A stretch of 64,000 nucleotides of DNA from CADBRN01 sp050944685 (GCA_050944685.1 JBMNRP010000009.1:1-64000), one strand, 5' to 3'; counted from the first letter of the stretch, positions 1 to 9,888 are shown. Notes: generated from the sequence alone by a model not told the origin. A program made the numbers and translations.

Positions 1-3000
1 CGGCGATCGTCCGGATGCAGATACCTTTAAGGAATGGATCCGTCTTTATAATGGCGAGACCGATGTCACGGATACCTATGCCGATCAGCTGACCGTGACC
101 GATAATGGAAACAACACCTATACCGTTGCGTATTCCGGACTTCCGGAAAACGGATACAGTTATTCGATCAAAGAGGTGATTCCGGATGGTCAGTCCTACA
201 CGTCGGATGTATCGGAGACTTCCGACGGAGGAACGATCACAAATACAATCAATAGTGTCAACGTAAGCGTTTACAAGAAGTGGGCCGATTCCGGGCAGGA
301 GAACTCCCGCCCGAGCACGGATGACGTGAAGAGCTGGTTCACCCTTTACGATGCGGATGGAAATGTCGTAGATGCCACTCCGTCCATCCAGGTATCGGAT
401 ACGGACAGCACCGTTTACACCGTAACATATGAAAATCTGGATCCGGGCAGCTATACGGTAAAGGAAAACGTGCCCGCTAGTTACAATTATGCGACATACT
501 ACGAGTCTGGTAAAGACTATGCCGTGGCAAGTTCCAGCGGAATGACCACCGCGAGTACCATCATCAACGCTCCGAAGACCAGTCAGGAGACAGATACCGA
601 ACTGACCGTCACCAAGGTCAGCTCCAACAATACAAGTACGAAACTCAGCGGAGCTGAGTTCAAGCTGTACTCCGATGCGGCTTGCACGGAGCAGCTGGCA
701 GGATCTCCGACACTCACTACCGGTACGGACGGTGTCGTGACCATCTCTACCGGTGCGGACTATCTGAAGAGGCTTCTTCCGACTTCGGATGAAGATACGA
801 CAGTCATTTACCTGAAAGAGACAAAGGCACCGGATTCTTACACGGCGTCCGACACAGTTTATCCGATCGTGCTCGGACAGGAGACAACGTCTGCCTGGAA
901 CAATGACCATACGTCCTACGTCACGACGAAGACGCACACGATTTATTATCAGAAAGACACCAATGTATCCTCTTCGGATATTCAGGTGGAAAATACTCCT
1001 TATACGGAAATTGAGCTGAAAGCTCAGAAGACGCTGTCCGGAGCAAACCTTTCCGACAAACAGTTTTCGTTCACGCTGACCGCGGCGGACGAGAACGCGA
1101 AAGCTGCCCTCACGGCCGACACGGACCATGACGGCATTGTCACCGCGTCCAATGATGCATCCGGCAATATTTCCTTCGGGAATCTGAAATTCACGGAGGC
1201 GGGGACCTATACGTATACGATCCGGGAGGTCCTGGCCGGTACGGCAACGTCAGAGGATCCGCTGGATAAGAAAACCAATATTCAGTATGACACAGCGGAG
1301 CACACCGCCGTCGTGACTGTCTCGCAGAATACGTCAGACGGAACCCTTTCGGCATCCGTGACCTATGACGGAAACGCCCAGCTCGGCGAGACCGGCCCGA
1401 CTTTCCAGAATGTATACTATGCGCCGGTGGATTACACGCTGACGGCGAAAAAGACACTGTCCGGAAAGACGCTGGCGGCGGATGAATTTTCCTTCACACT
1501 GACCGCGGACAGCTCGGACGAAAATTACACGGCAGCGAAAACTGCCCTCAGTACGGATGAGGATGGAGACGGCAAAGTAACGGTCAAAAACAGTGCGGAC
1601 GGAACGATTTCGTTCTCTCTCCATTTCGACCAGGCAGGTACTTATAAGTATACGCTGCAGGAGGATGCCGGAAGCGAGACCGGAGTAACCTATGATACTG
1701 CCCCGCATGCGGTGCTTATTGAAGTCAAGGCTGAAAGTGGAAGCCTCGTTCCGTATGTGAAGTATGATAATAATGAAAATACTTCCGTTACCTTCAGCAA
1801 TGAGTATTTTGAGCCGGTTTCCGCGACGATCGAGGCAGAAAAGACGGTCGCCGGAAGCGGGTATACGATGAAGGAAGGCGATTTTGAATTCACGCTGTCG
1901 GGAGATGACGCAGATTCCCAAGAAACCCTGGAAGGGCTTGATACCACGGTTTCGAACAAGGAGGACGGCAGCGTCACCTTCCCGGAGATTCAGTATACAA
2001 AGAAAGGAACCTACTCCTATACGATCAGCGAGGTGATCCCGTCCGAGTCCGAAAAGAAGGGCGGCATTACCTACACGACAGATACGCATCAGGTCACGGT
2101 AAGGGTTCTCGAAGACAAGACCAGTCATAAGCTCACGAAGACCGTGACGTATGACAATGGGAATACCCAAAAACCGGTATTCCAGAACACGTATGCTTCC
2201 TCCGGATCAACGGTGATCACCGCCTCGAAGAAACTCACCGGCTCGCTTCTCCAGGATCAGCAGTTCCAGTTCCGTCTCCAGGGATCTGACGACAGCGTCG
2301 ATCAGACCGTGGCGAACGACGCGAACGGAAACATTACTTTTGACGAGATTAAATATACAAAGGCCGGAACTTACCACTATACGCTGACCGAGGTTGTTCC
2401 GGACGGAGTGACGGAAACCAATCCGACCAAAGACAACATCACCTATGATCTGACGGAGTATACCGTAGTGGTCCAGGTGGAAGACGGCAATGACGGCACA
2501 CTGAATGTCACAAGTGTAACCTACAACGGAAAGAGCACGGCTCCTGTATTTACGAACCACTATGCGGCTTCCGTAACAGCCGGAATCGAGGCGCATAAAC
2601 AGCTGAACAACGGAACGCTTGAGAAAGGCCAGTTCTCGTTCACGCTGCAGGGCATCAGTGAAAACGCGAAAGATTTCACGAAGACCGTAAAAAACTCCGC
2701 TGACGGAACCGTCGACTTCGGCGATATCGAATACAATGAGGAAGGGACCTATGAGTATACAATCAAAGAGAACCTTCCGGAAGGAGTTGATGAGAAAAAT
2801 CCTGTCAAGGACGGCATTAGCTACGATACGTCCACGCATTATGTGACGGTTGTGGTTACGCCCGGCGTCGAACAGCTTTCGGCGACAGTGATGTATGATA
2901 ACAGCGAAGAGGCTGCGGAGCCGACCTTCGTCAATACCGAATCCGATTCGGTTGATGTCCAGCTTGAAGCTTCCAAGGTGCTGAAAAATGCAACTCTTTC

Positions 3001-6000
3001 GGCTGGCGAGTTCAGCTTCCGGCTGACCGGTTCTGGTGAAAATACGGAAGACACGAATCTGACCGCCTCCAACGACGAAAACGGAAAAGTTGTCTTCCCG
3101 CATCTCACCTACGATCAGGCCGGGACCTACCGGTACAAGATGTCAGAAATCATCCCGGAGAATAAAATCACGGGCATGACATATGACAGTACAGAACACG
3201 AAGTTCTGGTTGAGGTTACGATGGACAATGGCGTTCTCAAGGCGTATGTCGTATACGACAACAGCGACATTGAGAAGCCGGTATTTACGAATGAATACAA
3301 TGCTCCTTGTGATGTGACGCTGAAGGCGACCAAGACTCTTAAAAACAGAACGCTCAAAAAGAACGAGTTTGAGTTCAGTCTTACGGACATCACAGATTCT
3401 TTGAATCCGAAGGAACTCGGTACGAAGAGGAATGATGCTTCGGGAAATGTCACCTTTGACGAGATTACCTACACGAAGGCAGGAACTTACCGCTACAGAA
3501 TCGAAGAAGTCATACCGGAGGAAAAAGAAGCCGGCCTGACTTATGATACCTCAGTGCATACCGTAGTCGTTCAGGTTACGAAGAACAATGGAAAGCTGGT
3601 ACCGACCGTTGTTTACGACAACAGCACGACCGCCGGGGCAGCTTCCTTCACCAACACCTATATTGGAAGCATCAGCATTCCGGTTGAGAAAACCTGGGCG
3701 AAAGGCGTCTCCGGCGAGAGCGCTACAGTCCTCCTGAAACAGGATGGCAAGCAGATCGGTGACAGCGTTGAACTGAACGAGAAGAACCATTGGAAGCATA
3801 CGTTCGAGAATCTGCCGAAGTTCACGGAAGATGGTCACGAGTATCAGTACACGGTCGAGGAGACAAATTCGAACTACAAGGTTACGGTTGTCCAGAATGA
3901 TGAGAGCGATGTATCGAAAGGCTTTACGATCAATAATGACCAGAGCGAGGAAAAGACCGAACTCAAGGTTACGAAAGAGTGGACAGACGGAGCGAGCGGC
4001 GAGTATGCGGAAGTCGAACTGTATCAGGACGGAAATCCGACCGGTCAGACGGAGCGTCTGACCGAGGACAACGACTGGACGCATACCTTCACGGGACTGG
4101 ATAAGTATGGCAAGGATGGCCATACGATCAAGTACACTGTCGTCGAGAATTCGGATAACTATACAATCGAGTATAAGACCAATGATGACGGAAGCATTAC
4201 GGTCGTGAACAGCCCGAAGGCCGGAGATATCCACACGACGGTAGGAGTAGACGGAACGAAGTCGACCTCCGACAATGAGCTGACCGTCGATTACGCGAAG
4301 CTCACCGACCAGAAGGGCCATGTCGTGGATACGGTCAGCTACACGGGTCTGAATACCTCGAAGACCTACACGATAGTCGGCCGCCTGATGGATGTCACCG
4401 ACGAGGATAGTGAGACGATCGTCGCCCAGGCTTCGGAGGTATTCCAGCCGACGGAAACCGACGGCAGCGTGGATGTTGACTTCGGAGAGGTTGCTCTGGA
4501 GTCGGGCCATAAGTACGTCGTATACGAGTACCTGTACACCGGAGAGATCCCGGACCGGGAGGAGAACGACAAGAACCACGAGCTGCCGGAGGATGAGACG
4601 CCGACAAAAGAGCATCAGGACAAGCATGACAAGTCCCAGACCTTCGTGACGGTGGAGATCCACACGACGGTAGGAGTAGACGGAACGAAGTCGACCTCCG
4701 ACAATGAGCTGACTGTCGATTACGCGAAGCTCACCGACCAGAAGGGCCATGTCGTGGATACCGTCAGTTACACGGGACTGGATACAACGAAGACCTACAC
4801 GGTAGTCGGCCGCCTGATGGATGTCACCGATGACAGCAGCGAGGAGATTGTCGCCCAGGCTTCGGAGGTATTCCAGCCGACGGAAACCGACGGCAGCGTG
4901 GATGTTGACTTCGGAGAGGTTGCTCTGGAGTCGGGCCACAAGTATGTCGTATACGAGTACCTGTACACCGGAACGATTCCGGAGCAGGAGGAGAACGACA
5001 AGAACCACGAGCTGCCGAAGGATGAGACGCCGACAGCGGAGCATCACGACAAGCATGACAAGTCTCAGACCTTTGTTACGGTGGAGATCCACACGACGGT
5101 AGGAGTCGACGGAACAAAGTCGTCCTCCGACAATGAGCTGACCGTCGATTACGCGAAGCTCACCGACCAGAAGGGCCATGTCGTGGATACGGTCAGCTAC
5201 ACGGGACTGGATACAACGAAGACCTACACGGTAGTCGGCCGCCTGATGGATGTCACCGATGACGGCAGCGAGGAGATTGTCGCCCAGGCTTCGGAGGTAT
5301 TCCAGCCGACGGAAACCGACGGCAGCGTGGATGTTGACTTCGGAGAGGTTGCTCTGGAGTCGGGCCATACGTATGTCGTATACGAGTACCTGTACACCGG
5401 AGAAATTCCGGACCGGGAGGAGAACGACAAGAAGAACGAGCTGCCAAAGGATGAGACGCCGACGGCGGAGCATCACGACCAGCATGACAAGTCCCAGACC
5501 TTCGTTACGGTGGAGATCCACACGACGGTAGGAGTCGACGGAACAAAGTCGACCTCCGCTCAGGAGTTGACCGTTGACAGCGCAAAGGCTGCAGAGGAGC
5601 ATCTGGGCAAGGTAACCGATACGGTCAGCTACACGGGACTGGATACGACAAAGACCTACACGGTAGTCGGACGCCTGATGGATGTCACTGACGAAGCGAA
5701 CGAGACAATCGTTGTTCAGACCTCGAAGGAATTCAGACCGTATTCTGCAAACGGAAGCGTAGATGTCGAATTCGGAAAGGTTGATCTCACGGCGGGTCAC
5801 AGATATGTCGTATACGAGTACCTGTACACGGGAGAGATCCCGGACCAGGAAGAGAACGACAAAAAGAACGAACTGCCGAAGGATGAGACGCCGACGGCGG
5901 AGCATCACGACAAGCATGACAAGTCCCAGACCTTCGTTACGGTGGAGATCCACACGACGGTAGGAGTTGACGGAACAAAGTCGACCTCCGAACAGGCGCT

Positions 6001-7672
6001 TAGCGTTGATTTCACGAAGCTTACCGAGGATCACAAGGGCCAGGTAGCGGATACCGTCAGCTACACAGGACTGGATACAGCGAAGACCTACACGGTAGTC
6101 GGCCGCCTGATGGATGTCACCGACGAGGATAGTGAGACGATCGTCGCCCAGGCTTCGAAGGTATTCCAGCCGACGGAAACCGACGGAAGCGTGGATGTTG
6201 ACTTCGGAGAGGTTGCCCTGGAGTCTGGCCATACGTATGTCGTATACGAGTACCTGTACACGGGAGAAATTCCGGACCGGGAGGAGAACGACAAGAAGAA
6301 CGAGCTGCCAAAGGATGAGACGCCGACGGCGGAGCATCACGACAAGCATGACAAGTCCCAGACCTTTACGACCACAGAGATCACGAGCGTTCCGGTCGAG
6401 AAGAAGTGGGCGGAAGGCGTATCCGGCGAAGAAGCCGTCATCGTTCTGGTGAAGAACGGAGAAGAGACGGATCAGACGATCACGCTGACAGAAGAGAACA
6501 GCTGGAAGGGAACCTTCGAGAATCTGCCGAAGTACGACGAGAATGGAAACGAGATTTCCTACTCCGTGACGGAGAGAACCGACACCTACAACTACACGGT
6601 TGAATCCGACAACAAGGGCGGCTACATCGTGACGAACTCCGATAAGCCGGTCGAGACGGTTGAGATTCCGGTCGAGAAGAAGTGGGCGGACGGAGCATCC
6701 GGCGAGGAGGCGGTTATCGTTCTGGTGAAAAACGGAGCAGAGACGACCCAGGCGCTTGTTCTGACCGAAGAGAATAACTGGAAGGGAAGCTTTAAGAATC
6801 TGCCGAAGTACGACGATAGCGGAAAAGAAATCGAGTACTCGGTCACCGAGAAGACCAACAGCTATAATTATCAGGTGGATGGCACTCAGGAGACAGGATT
6901 CGTCGTGACGAATTCTCCGAAAACGGAGAAGATCAGCATTCCGGTCAAGAAGGAATGGGCAGATGAAAGCAACACGTCTGCGGTGACCTTCGAACTGCTG
7001 CGCAACGGTACGTCGATTAAGACGATCACACTGGATGCGGGCAATAACTGGAGCGGATCCTTCGACAACCTGGACAAGACGGATTCCGACGGAAACGAAT
7101 ATACCTACACGGTCCGCGAGACGGGTTACTGGGTCAATGTCCAGACGGTGGATGAGGCTTCCGGCACGGTTACCGTCAAGAATGTTTACCTCCCGCAGAC
7201 TCCCGGCGGAGAGACCACAGATCTGTCCGTTTATAAGAAATGGGCTGCGGGTCTGGAGAAAGAAGCTGTGACGGTACAGCTGCTCCAGAACGGAGAAGCG
7301 GTCGAAGGCGGAACGGTAACGCTGTCTGCGGACAACAACTGGTCCTGCAGCTTCGATAACCTTCCGAAGTATGATGAAAACGGAAATGAATATTTGTACA
7401 GCGTTGAGGAAATTGGCGGAAAGTGGCTGTATGAGCTGACATGGAACAGCGACGGCAGCATCACGATTACCAACAGGGAGAGAAACACTGCGAGCACCAG
7501 CGACAGTACGAGCAGCGGAAACAGCAGCAATTTGAGCGGAAGCAGCAGTACGACCGGAATTGGCTCGCCGAAGACCGGCGACAGCTCCAATATCGCGGCA
7601 TATATTACTCTGCTGATCGCCGCGGCTGCGGGAGTTCTGATCCTCGTTTCCGAAAAACGCCGCAAAAAATAA
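1..7672 (+). CDS. Giant sortase-anchored surface adhesin (Cna_B / Spy0128 / VaFE repeats), 5' partial
   Basis: The frame is open from the left window edge (first full codon at base 2), so the true start lies outside. A GTG at 95 is only an internal Val codon. More than 2,550 residues are visible. Order: two Cna_B-like domains, a SpaA/prealbumin-like domain (about 595-1000), seven Spy0128/FctA-type pilin domains (about 1000-3665), two Cna_B, five VaFE repeats (4229-6380), four Cna_B, a Ser/Thr/Gly linker, then a sorting signal: SPKTGD, a hydrophobic stretch and an EKRRKK tail. These families form intramolecular isopeptide bonds and build rigid cell-wall stalks. The role as adhesin or stalk is inferred. 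The motif is SPKTG rather than LPxTG, and no sortase gene is in the window. A strong terminator follows. Confidence 0.93.
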   Translation, partial: GDRPDADTFKEWIRLYNGETDVTDTYADQLTVTDNGNNTYTVAYSGLPENGYSYSIKEVIPDGQSYTSDVSETSDGGTITNTINSVNVSVYKKWADSGQENSRPSTDDVKSWFTLYDADGNVVDATPSIQVSDTDSTVYTVTYENLDPGSYTVKENVPASYNYATYYESGKDYAVASSSGMTTASTIINAPKTSQETDTELTVTKVSSNNTSTKLSGAEFKLYSDAACTEQLAGSPTLTTGTDGVVTISTGADYLKRLLPTSDEDTTVIYLKETKAPDSYTASDTVYPIVLGQETTSAWNNDHTSYVTTKTHTIYYQKDTNVSSSDIQVENTPYTEIELKAQKTLSGANLSDKQFSFTLTAADENAKAALTADTDHDGIVTASNDASGNISFGNLKFTEAGTYTYTIREVLAGTATSEDPLDKKTNIQYDTAEHTAVVTVSQNTSDGTLSASVTYDGNAQLGETGPTFQNVYYAPVDYTLTAKKTLSGKTLAADEFSFTLTADSSDENYTAAKTALSTDEDGDGKVTVKNSADGTISFSLHFDQAGTYKYTLQEDAGSETGVTYDTAPHAVLIEVKAESGSLVPYVKYDNNENTSVTFSNEYFEPVSATIEAEKTVAGSGYTMKEGDFEFTLSGDDADSQETLEGLDTTVSNKEDGSVTFPEIQYTKKGTYSYTISEVIPSESEKKGGITYTTDTHQVTVRVLEDKTSHKLTKTVTYDNGNTQKPVFQNTYASSGSTVITASKKLTGSLLQDQQFQFRLQGSDDSVDQTVANDANGNITFDEIKYTKAGTYHYTLTEVVPDGVTETNPTKDNITYDLTEYTVVVQVEDGNDGTLNVTSVTYNGKSTAPVFTNHYAASVTAGIEAHKQLNNGTLEKGQFSFTLQGISENAKDFTKTVKNSADGTVDFGDIEYNEEGTYEYTIKENLPEGVDEKNPVKDGISYDTSTHYVTVVVTPGVEQLSATVMYDNSEEAAEPTFVNTESDSVDVQLEASKVLKNATLSAGEFSFRLTGSGENTEDTNLTASNDENGKVVFPHLTYDQAGTYRYKMSEIIPENKITGMTYDSTEHEVLVEVTMDNGVLKAYVVYDNSDIEKPVFTNEYNAPCDVTLKATKTLKNRTLKKNEFEFSLTDITDSLNPKELGTKRNDASGNVTFDEITYTKAGTYRYRIEEVIPEEKEAGLTYDTSVHTVVVQVTKNNGKLVPTVVYDNSTTAGAASFTNTYIGSISIPVEKTWAKGVSGESATVLLKQDGKQIGDSVELNEKNHWKHTFENLPKFTEDGHEYQYTVEETNSNYKVTVVQNDESDVSKGFTINNDQSEEKTELKVTKEWTDGASGEYAEVELYQDGNPTGQTERLTEDNDWTHTFTGLDKYGKDGHTIKYTVVENSDNYTIEYKTNDDGSITVVNSPKAGDIHTTVGVDGTKSTSDNELTVDYAKLTDQKGHVVDTVSYTGLNTSKTYTIVGRLMDVTDEDSETIVAQASEVFQPTETDGSVDVDFGEVALESGHKYVVYEYLYTGEIPDREENDKNHELPEDETPTKEHQDKHDKSQTFVTVEIHTTVGVDGTKSTSDNELTVDYAKLTDQKGHVVDTVSYTGLDTTKTYTVVGRLMDVTDDSSEEIVAQASEVFQPTETDGSVDVDFGEVALESGHKYVVYEYLYTGTIPEQEENDKNHELPKDETPTAEHHDKHDKSQTFVTVEIHTTVGVDGTKSSSDNELTVDYAKLTDQKGHVVDTVSYTGLDTTKTYTVVGRLMDVTDDGSEEIVAQASEVFQPTETDGSVDVDFGEVALESGHTYVVYEYLYTGEIPDREENDKKNELPKDETPTAEHHDQHDKSQTFVTVEIHTTVGVDGTKSTSAQELTVDSAKAAEEHLGKVTDTVSYTGLDTTKTYTVVGRLMDVTDEANETIVVQTSKEFRPYSANGSVDVEFGKVDLTAGHRYVVYEYLYTGEIPDQEENDKKNELPKDETPTAEHHDKHDKSQTFVTVEIHTTVGVDGTKSTSEQALSVDFTKLTEDHKGQVADTVSYTGLDTAKTYTVVGRLMDVTDEDSETIVAQASKVFQPTETDGSVDVDFGEVALESGHTYVVYEYLYTGEIPDREENDKKNELPKDETPTAEHHDKHDKSQTFTTTEITSVPVEKKWAEGVSGEEAVIVLVKNGEETDQTITLTEENSWKGTFENLPKYDENGNEISYSVTERTDTYNYTVESDNKGGYIVTNSDKPVETVEIPVEKKWADGASGEEAVIVLVKNGAETTQALVLTEENNWKGSFKNLPKYDDSGKEIEYSVTEKTNSYNYQVDGTQETGFVVTNSPKTEKISIPVKKEWADESNTSAVTFELLRNGTSIKTITLDAGNNWSGSFDNLDKTDSDGNEYTYTVRETGYWVNVQTVDEASGTVTVKNVYLPQTPGGETTDLSVYKKWAAGLEKEAVTVQLLQNGEAVEGGTVTLSADNNWSCSFDNLPKYDENGNEYLYSVEEIGGKWLYELTWNSDGSITITNRERNTASTSDSTSSGNSSNLSGSSSTTGIGSPKTGDSSNIAAYITLLIAAAAGVLILVSEKRRKK
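4229..6380 (+). repeat. Five tandem VaFE-type repeats, 143-144 codons each
   Basis: Repeat units begin at 4229, 4658, 5087, 5516 and 5948, each opening with IHTTVGVDGTKS. Four units are exactly 429 nt apart and one is 432. Units 1-3 and 5 are nearly identical over long nucleotide stretches, for example the AQASEVFQPTETDGSVDVDF segment. Unit 4 has diverged. This suggests recent duplication or gene conversion within the gene. Confidence 0.9.
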
Positions 7673-7713
7673 CATGTAGATAATTCATTCGCAACCCGAT
7701 GAGGTGCAGGAAA

Positions 7714-7752
7714 CGCCGGCCGGATTTTTCCGGCCGGCGCTTCATTTTTTCC
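7714..7752 (+). terminator. Intrinsic terminator after the adhesin
   Basis: Perfect 10-bp G+C-only stem (7714-7723 with 7730-7739), loop ATTTTT, then CTTCATTTTTT. Confidence 0.9.
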
Positions 7753-7836
7753 CCATCTTTTCATTATTGTATGCAATAAGAACCACAAATATTGTATTTT
7801 GCTCGAATAATTGACCGAAAAGGTTCATAAAACCGC

Positions 7837-7865
7837 TTGTTGGTTTTTCATTTCTCATGTATAAT
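7837..7865 (+). promoter_or_regulatory. Promoter for the PAS-GAF gene
   Basis: TTGTTG (7837-7842), 17-nt spacer, TATAAT (7860-7865). This lies in the 335-nt gap between adhesin and PAS gene, which otherwise holds only the terminator and an A+T-rich stretch. The 5' UTR would be about 135 nt. Confidence 0.6.
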
Positions 7866-8007
7866 TATTGTCGATATAAGAAGATGTGATTTTTTTCCCT
7901 GAGGATAAATTCCGGAGTTTTGCTTTCGGTTTTTAAACAGGCGGGACATCCGGACAGTTTATCTTTCATATTGAGCAACAGTAATATTGATTTGGGGGAT
8001 GACACTT

Positions 8008-8889
8008 ATGAATAAATCTATCATTTCGATTTTTGAAGAGTCACCGGACATAGTATATATTGTTGACGTGGCGAAAAAAGAAGTTCGGTATCTGAATAAG
8101 GAAGGACGCCGCGTGTTCGGGTTCTCTTCTCCGGAGGAAGTAGTCGGCCGTAAATGCTATGAGGCCCTGAGAGGATTTCGCGATGTTTGCAGTGACTGCA
8201 AAATACCGAAATCGCATCTGTACCAGTATCATGTCTGGACCACGACGAATCCGATCACGAAAAATTATTACTCCGTCCGTCAGACGGTGTTCGAAGATGA
8301 TGGAAGGTATTATCAGCTTTCTATATGTGTCTATCAGGGATACGAAAAGTATCAGCTTCGCACGATGGTTCAGATGATGGCGGTAGAGCGGATTATCAAT
8401 GCGGCGGAGGAAAAGGCTCTGGAGTGCGATCACTCGGAAGTAGCCATTAATACGCTGCTTCAGTACCTCGGGGACAATCTGGAAAGCGACCGGGTTTATA
8501 TTTTTGAGGAAGCTCCGGACGGCACCTGCAGCAATACCTATGAGTGGTGTGCGGATGGTGTGACGGCAGAGATCAATAATCTTCAGAATCTGCCGAATTC
8601 AGTGCTGAGGATGTGGTACGACGAGTTTGACAAGAACAAAAATATCCTGATCCGGGATATGGAAGAGTATAAACAGGTCTGCAGACCGATTTATGATATT
8701 CTGAAGCCGCAGAATATCGATACGCTGGTGGTAGGTCCGCTTTCGCTGAACGGAAGAAGGATCGGTTTCTACGGCGTGGACAACCCTCCGTACAATAATA
8801 TGGATTACATTTCTTCTTCCTATGAACTTCTGGGGAATTTCATTTCTTCGCTTCTGCGCTCCAGAAATTGTGAGAAAGTGCACAGATGA
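8008..8889 (+). CDS. PAS-GAF sensory protein lacking an output domain
   Basis: 293 aa. I chose ATG 8008 because GGGGGA at 7993-7998 is well spaced, although ATG 7999 and TTG 7987 are in frame. Residues 1-110 look like a PAS domain (SPDIVYIVDV, a GRKCYE loop, a CSDCK Cys pair). Residues about 130-285 resemble a GAF domain ending in a VVGPLSLNGRRIGFYGVDNP segment. In Clostridial relatives this PAS-GAF pair is usually followed by a GGDEF or other output domain. Here translation stops right after the SSLLRSRN segment, and the next 160 nt encode no GGDEF remnant in any frame. It is probably a sensor working in trans or a truncated remnant. The ligand is unknown. Confidence 0.75.
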   Translation: MNKSIISIFEESPDIVYIVDVAKKEVRYLNKEGRRVFGFSSPEEVVGRKCYEALRGFRDVCSDCKIPKSHLYQYHVWTTTNPITKNYYSVRQTVFEDDGRYYQLSICVYQGYEKYQLRTMVQMMAVERIINAAEEKALECDHSEVAINTLLQYLGDNLESDRVYIFEEAPDGTCSNTYEWCADGVTAEINNLQNLPNSVLRMWYDEFDKNKNILIRDMEEYKQVCRPIYDILKPQNIDTLVVGPLSLNGRRIGFYGVDNPPYNNMDYISSSYELLGNFISSLLRSRNCEKVHR

Positions 8890-8939
8890 TATGGCCGTGA
8901 GGCGGGGCTTTTGGTCCCGTGAGATTTTCTTGGTGATAC

Positions 8940-8993
8940 AGGACTCTGATCGTTTTCCGCAGGATCGGAAGACGGGTCGGAGTCCTTGCTTTT
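8940..8993 (+). terminator. Long hairpin terminator after the PAS gene
   Basis: AGGACTCTGAT pairs with GTCGGAGTCCT. An inner stem pairs CGTTTTCCG with CGGAAGACG. The hairpin is followed by TGCTTTT. The T-tract is imperfect, so termination is probable rather than certain. Confidence 0.55.
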
Positions 8994-9054
8994 CCGGAGG
9001 GTTGCTCTTTCGGGCGATCCGTTTCAAACTGCGCCGGTCAGGGGGGACAGTCGG

Positions 9055-9546
9055 ATGACGTTTGATGAATTTGCTGATATCGCGGAAGAGGAGATAGCGC
9101 TCCTCCCGGAGTACGTCACGGAAGAGCTGACGGGAGGAGTTCTGGTGGACGAGAATGTCTGCCTTCACCCGGGACGGGTCGATGACGACCTGTATATCCT
9201 TGGGACCTATTCTTCCGGCGGCCTGTACGGAAAGCAGATCATTCTGTATTACGGGTCGTTTATGGCAGTCATGAAATCCAGCAGCGACGAGACGATCCGC
9301 ATGCAGATCCGTGAGACGCTGCGTCATGAATTCCGTCACCATCTCGAGACGCGGGCGGGCCTGTTCTGGCAGGGAACGCTGATCGAGGAGGATGCGGAAA
9401 ACATGCGAAAATATTACATGCGGCACGCAAAGACCCGGCCGTCCGGGGACGAAGAGAGTGACAGAGGGATAACGCCGTCGGGCGAAGAAGGCGCCGCGCC
9501 GTCCGGAGCAGAAGAGGAAAAAACAGAGGACGGCGGCACTTTGTAA
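9055..9546 (+). CDS. Zincin-like metallopeptidase family protein
   Basis: 163 aa from ATG 9055, with a strong GGGGGG-type ribosome binding site at 9041-9047. The centre carries RHEFRHHLE, an HExxH-type zinc motif as in the small 'zincin-like metallopeptidase' family (Pfam Zincin_1-like). The N-terminus has the matching MTFDEFADIAEEEI opening, and the C-terminal 40 residues are a charged Glu/Pro/Ser tail of low complexity. No signal peptide or membrane segment is visible, so a cytoplasmic location is likely. The substrate is unknown. It stands alone ahead of tRNA-Val. Confidence 0.75.
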   Translation: MTFDEFADIAEEEIALLPEYVTEELTGGVLVDENVCLHPGRVDDDLYILGTYSSGGLYGKQIILYYGSFMAVMKSSSDETIRMQIRETLRHEFRHHLETRAGLFWQGTLIEEDAENMRKYYMRHAKTRPSGDEESDRGITPSGEEGAAPSGAEEEKTEDGGTL

Positions 9547-9570
9547 ATTGCTTCGGATTTTAAAAAAATA

Positions 9571-9598
9571 TTTACAATTAGGAAAAATCTGGTATGAT
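9571..9598 (+). promoter_or_regulatory. Promoter of tRNA-Val
   Basis: TTTACA (9571-9576), 16-nt spacer, TATGAT (9593-9598), ending 9 nt before the mature tRNA. Confidence 0.8.
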
Positions 9599-9607
9599 AG
9601 AGGATAT

Positions 9608-9680
9608 GGAAGGTTAGCTCAGCTGGGAGAGCGCTCGCTTGACGTGCGAAAGGTCGCAGGTTCGAGTCCTGTACCTTCCA
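9608..9680 (+). tRNA. tRNA-Val (anticodon GAC)
   Basis: 73 nt. The acceptor GGAAGGT pairs with ACCTTCC, the D-arm is GCTC/GAGC, and the anticodon loop TTGACGT gives GAC. The variable loop is 5 nt and the T-loop is TTCGAGT. Discriminator A, and CCA is not encoded. The outermost anticodon-stem pair (27-43) is a C-A mismatch. All other stems close. Confidence 0.92.
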
Positions 9681-9702
9681 TTTTTCTTTCATTCCGTGAG
9701 CG

Positions 9703-9757
9703 ATCAGATGCCTGGAAAATACCGTAATATCAGCGGTTCCGGGCATCTGATTTTTTT
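9703..9757 (+). terminator. Terminator after tRNA-Val
   Basis: ATCAGATGCCTGG (9703-9715) pairs with CCGGGCATCTGAT (9739-9751), followed by seven T. Confidence 0.85.
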
Positions 9758-9812
9758 CGTGATGATATCTATTCTGCCCCTGTTTTGCCCCCGGATTTTA
9801 TGGTACGGCAAT

Positions 9813-9839
9813 AAAAAAGGAATGCCAAAAGCATTCCCT
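9813..9839 (-). terminator. Terminator of degV (minus strand)
   Basis: Read on the minus strand: GGAATGC, loop TTTTG, GCATTCC, then TTTTTT. Confidence 0.85.
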
Positions 9840-9888
9840 TCGGTTTCGATATCCTGATCCTTCATGATGCGCCGCCGGGCTGAAGAGA

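Noticed and set aside
3551..7675. A 1,374-codon open frame antisense to the adhesin.
   Set aside because: It mirrors the repeat array, has no ribosome binding site or recognisable domain, and arises because the repeat codon usage lacks antisense stops. The plus-strand gene explains the region.
8890..9054. A frameshifted GGDEF domain after the PAS-GAF gene.
   Set aside because: I read all three plus frames and found no GGDEF-like segment. The region forms a terminator-like hairpin instead.
9608..9760. tRNA-Val 3' end as an integration (att) site.
   Set aside because: No duplicated tRNA end, integrase or mobile gene is nearby, and a terminator follows directly.
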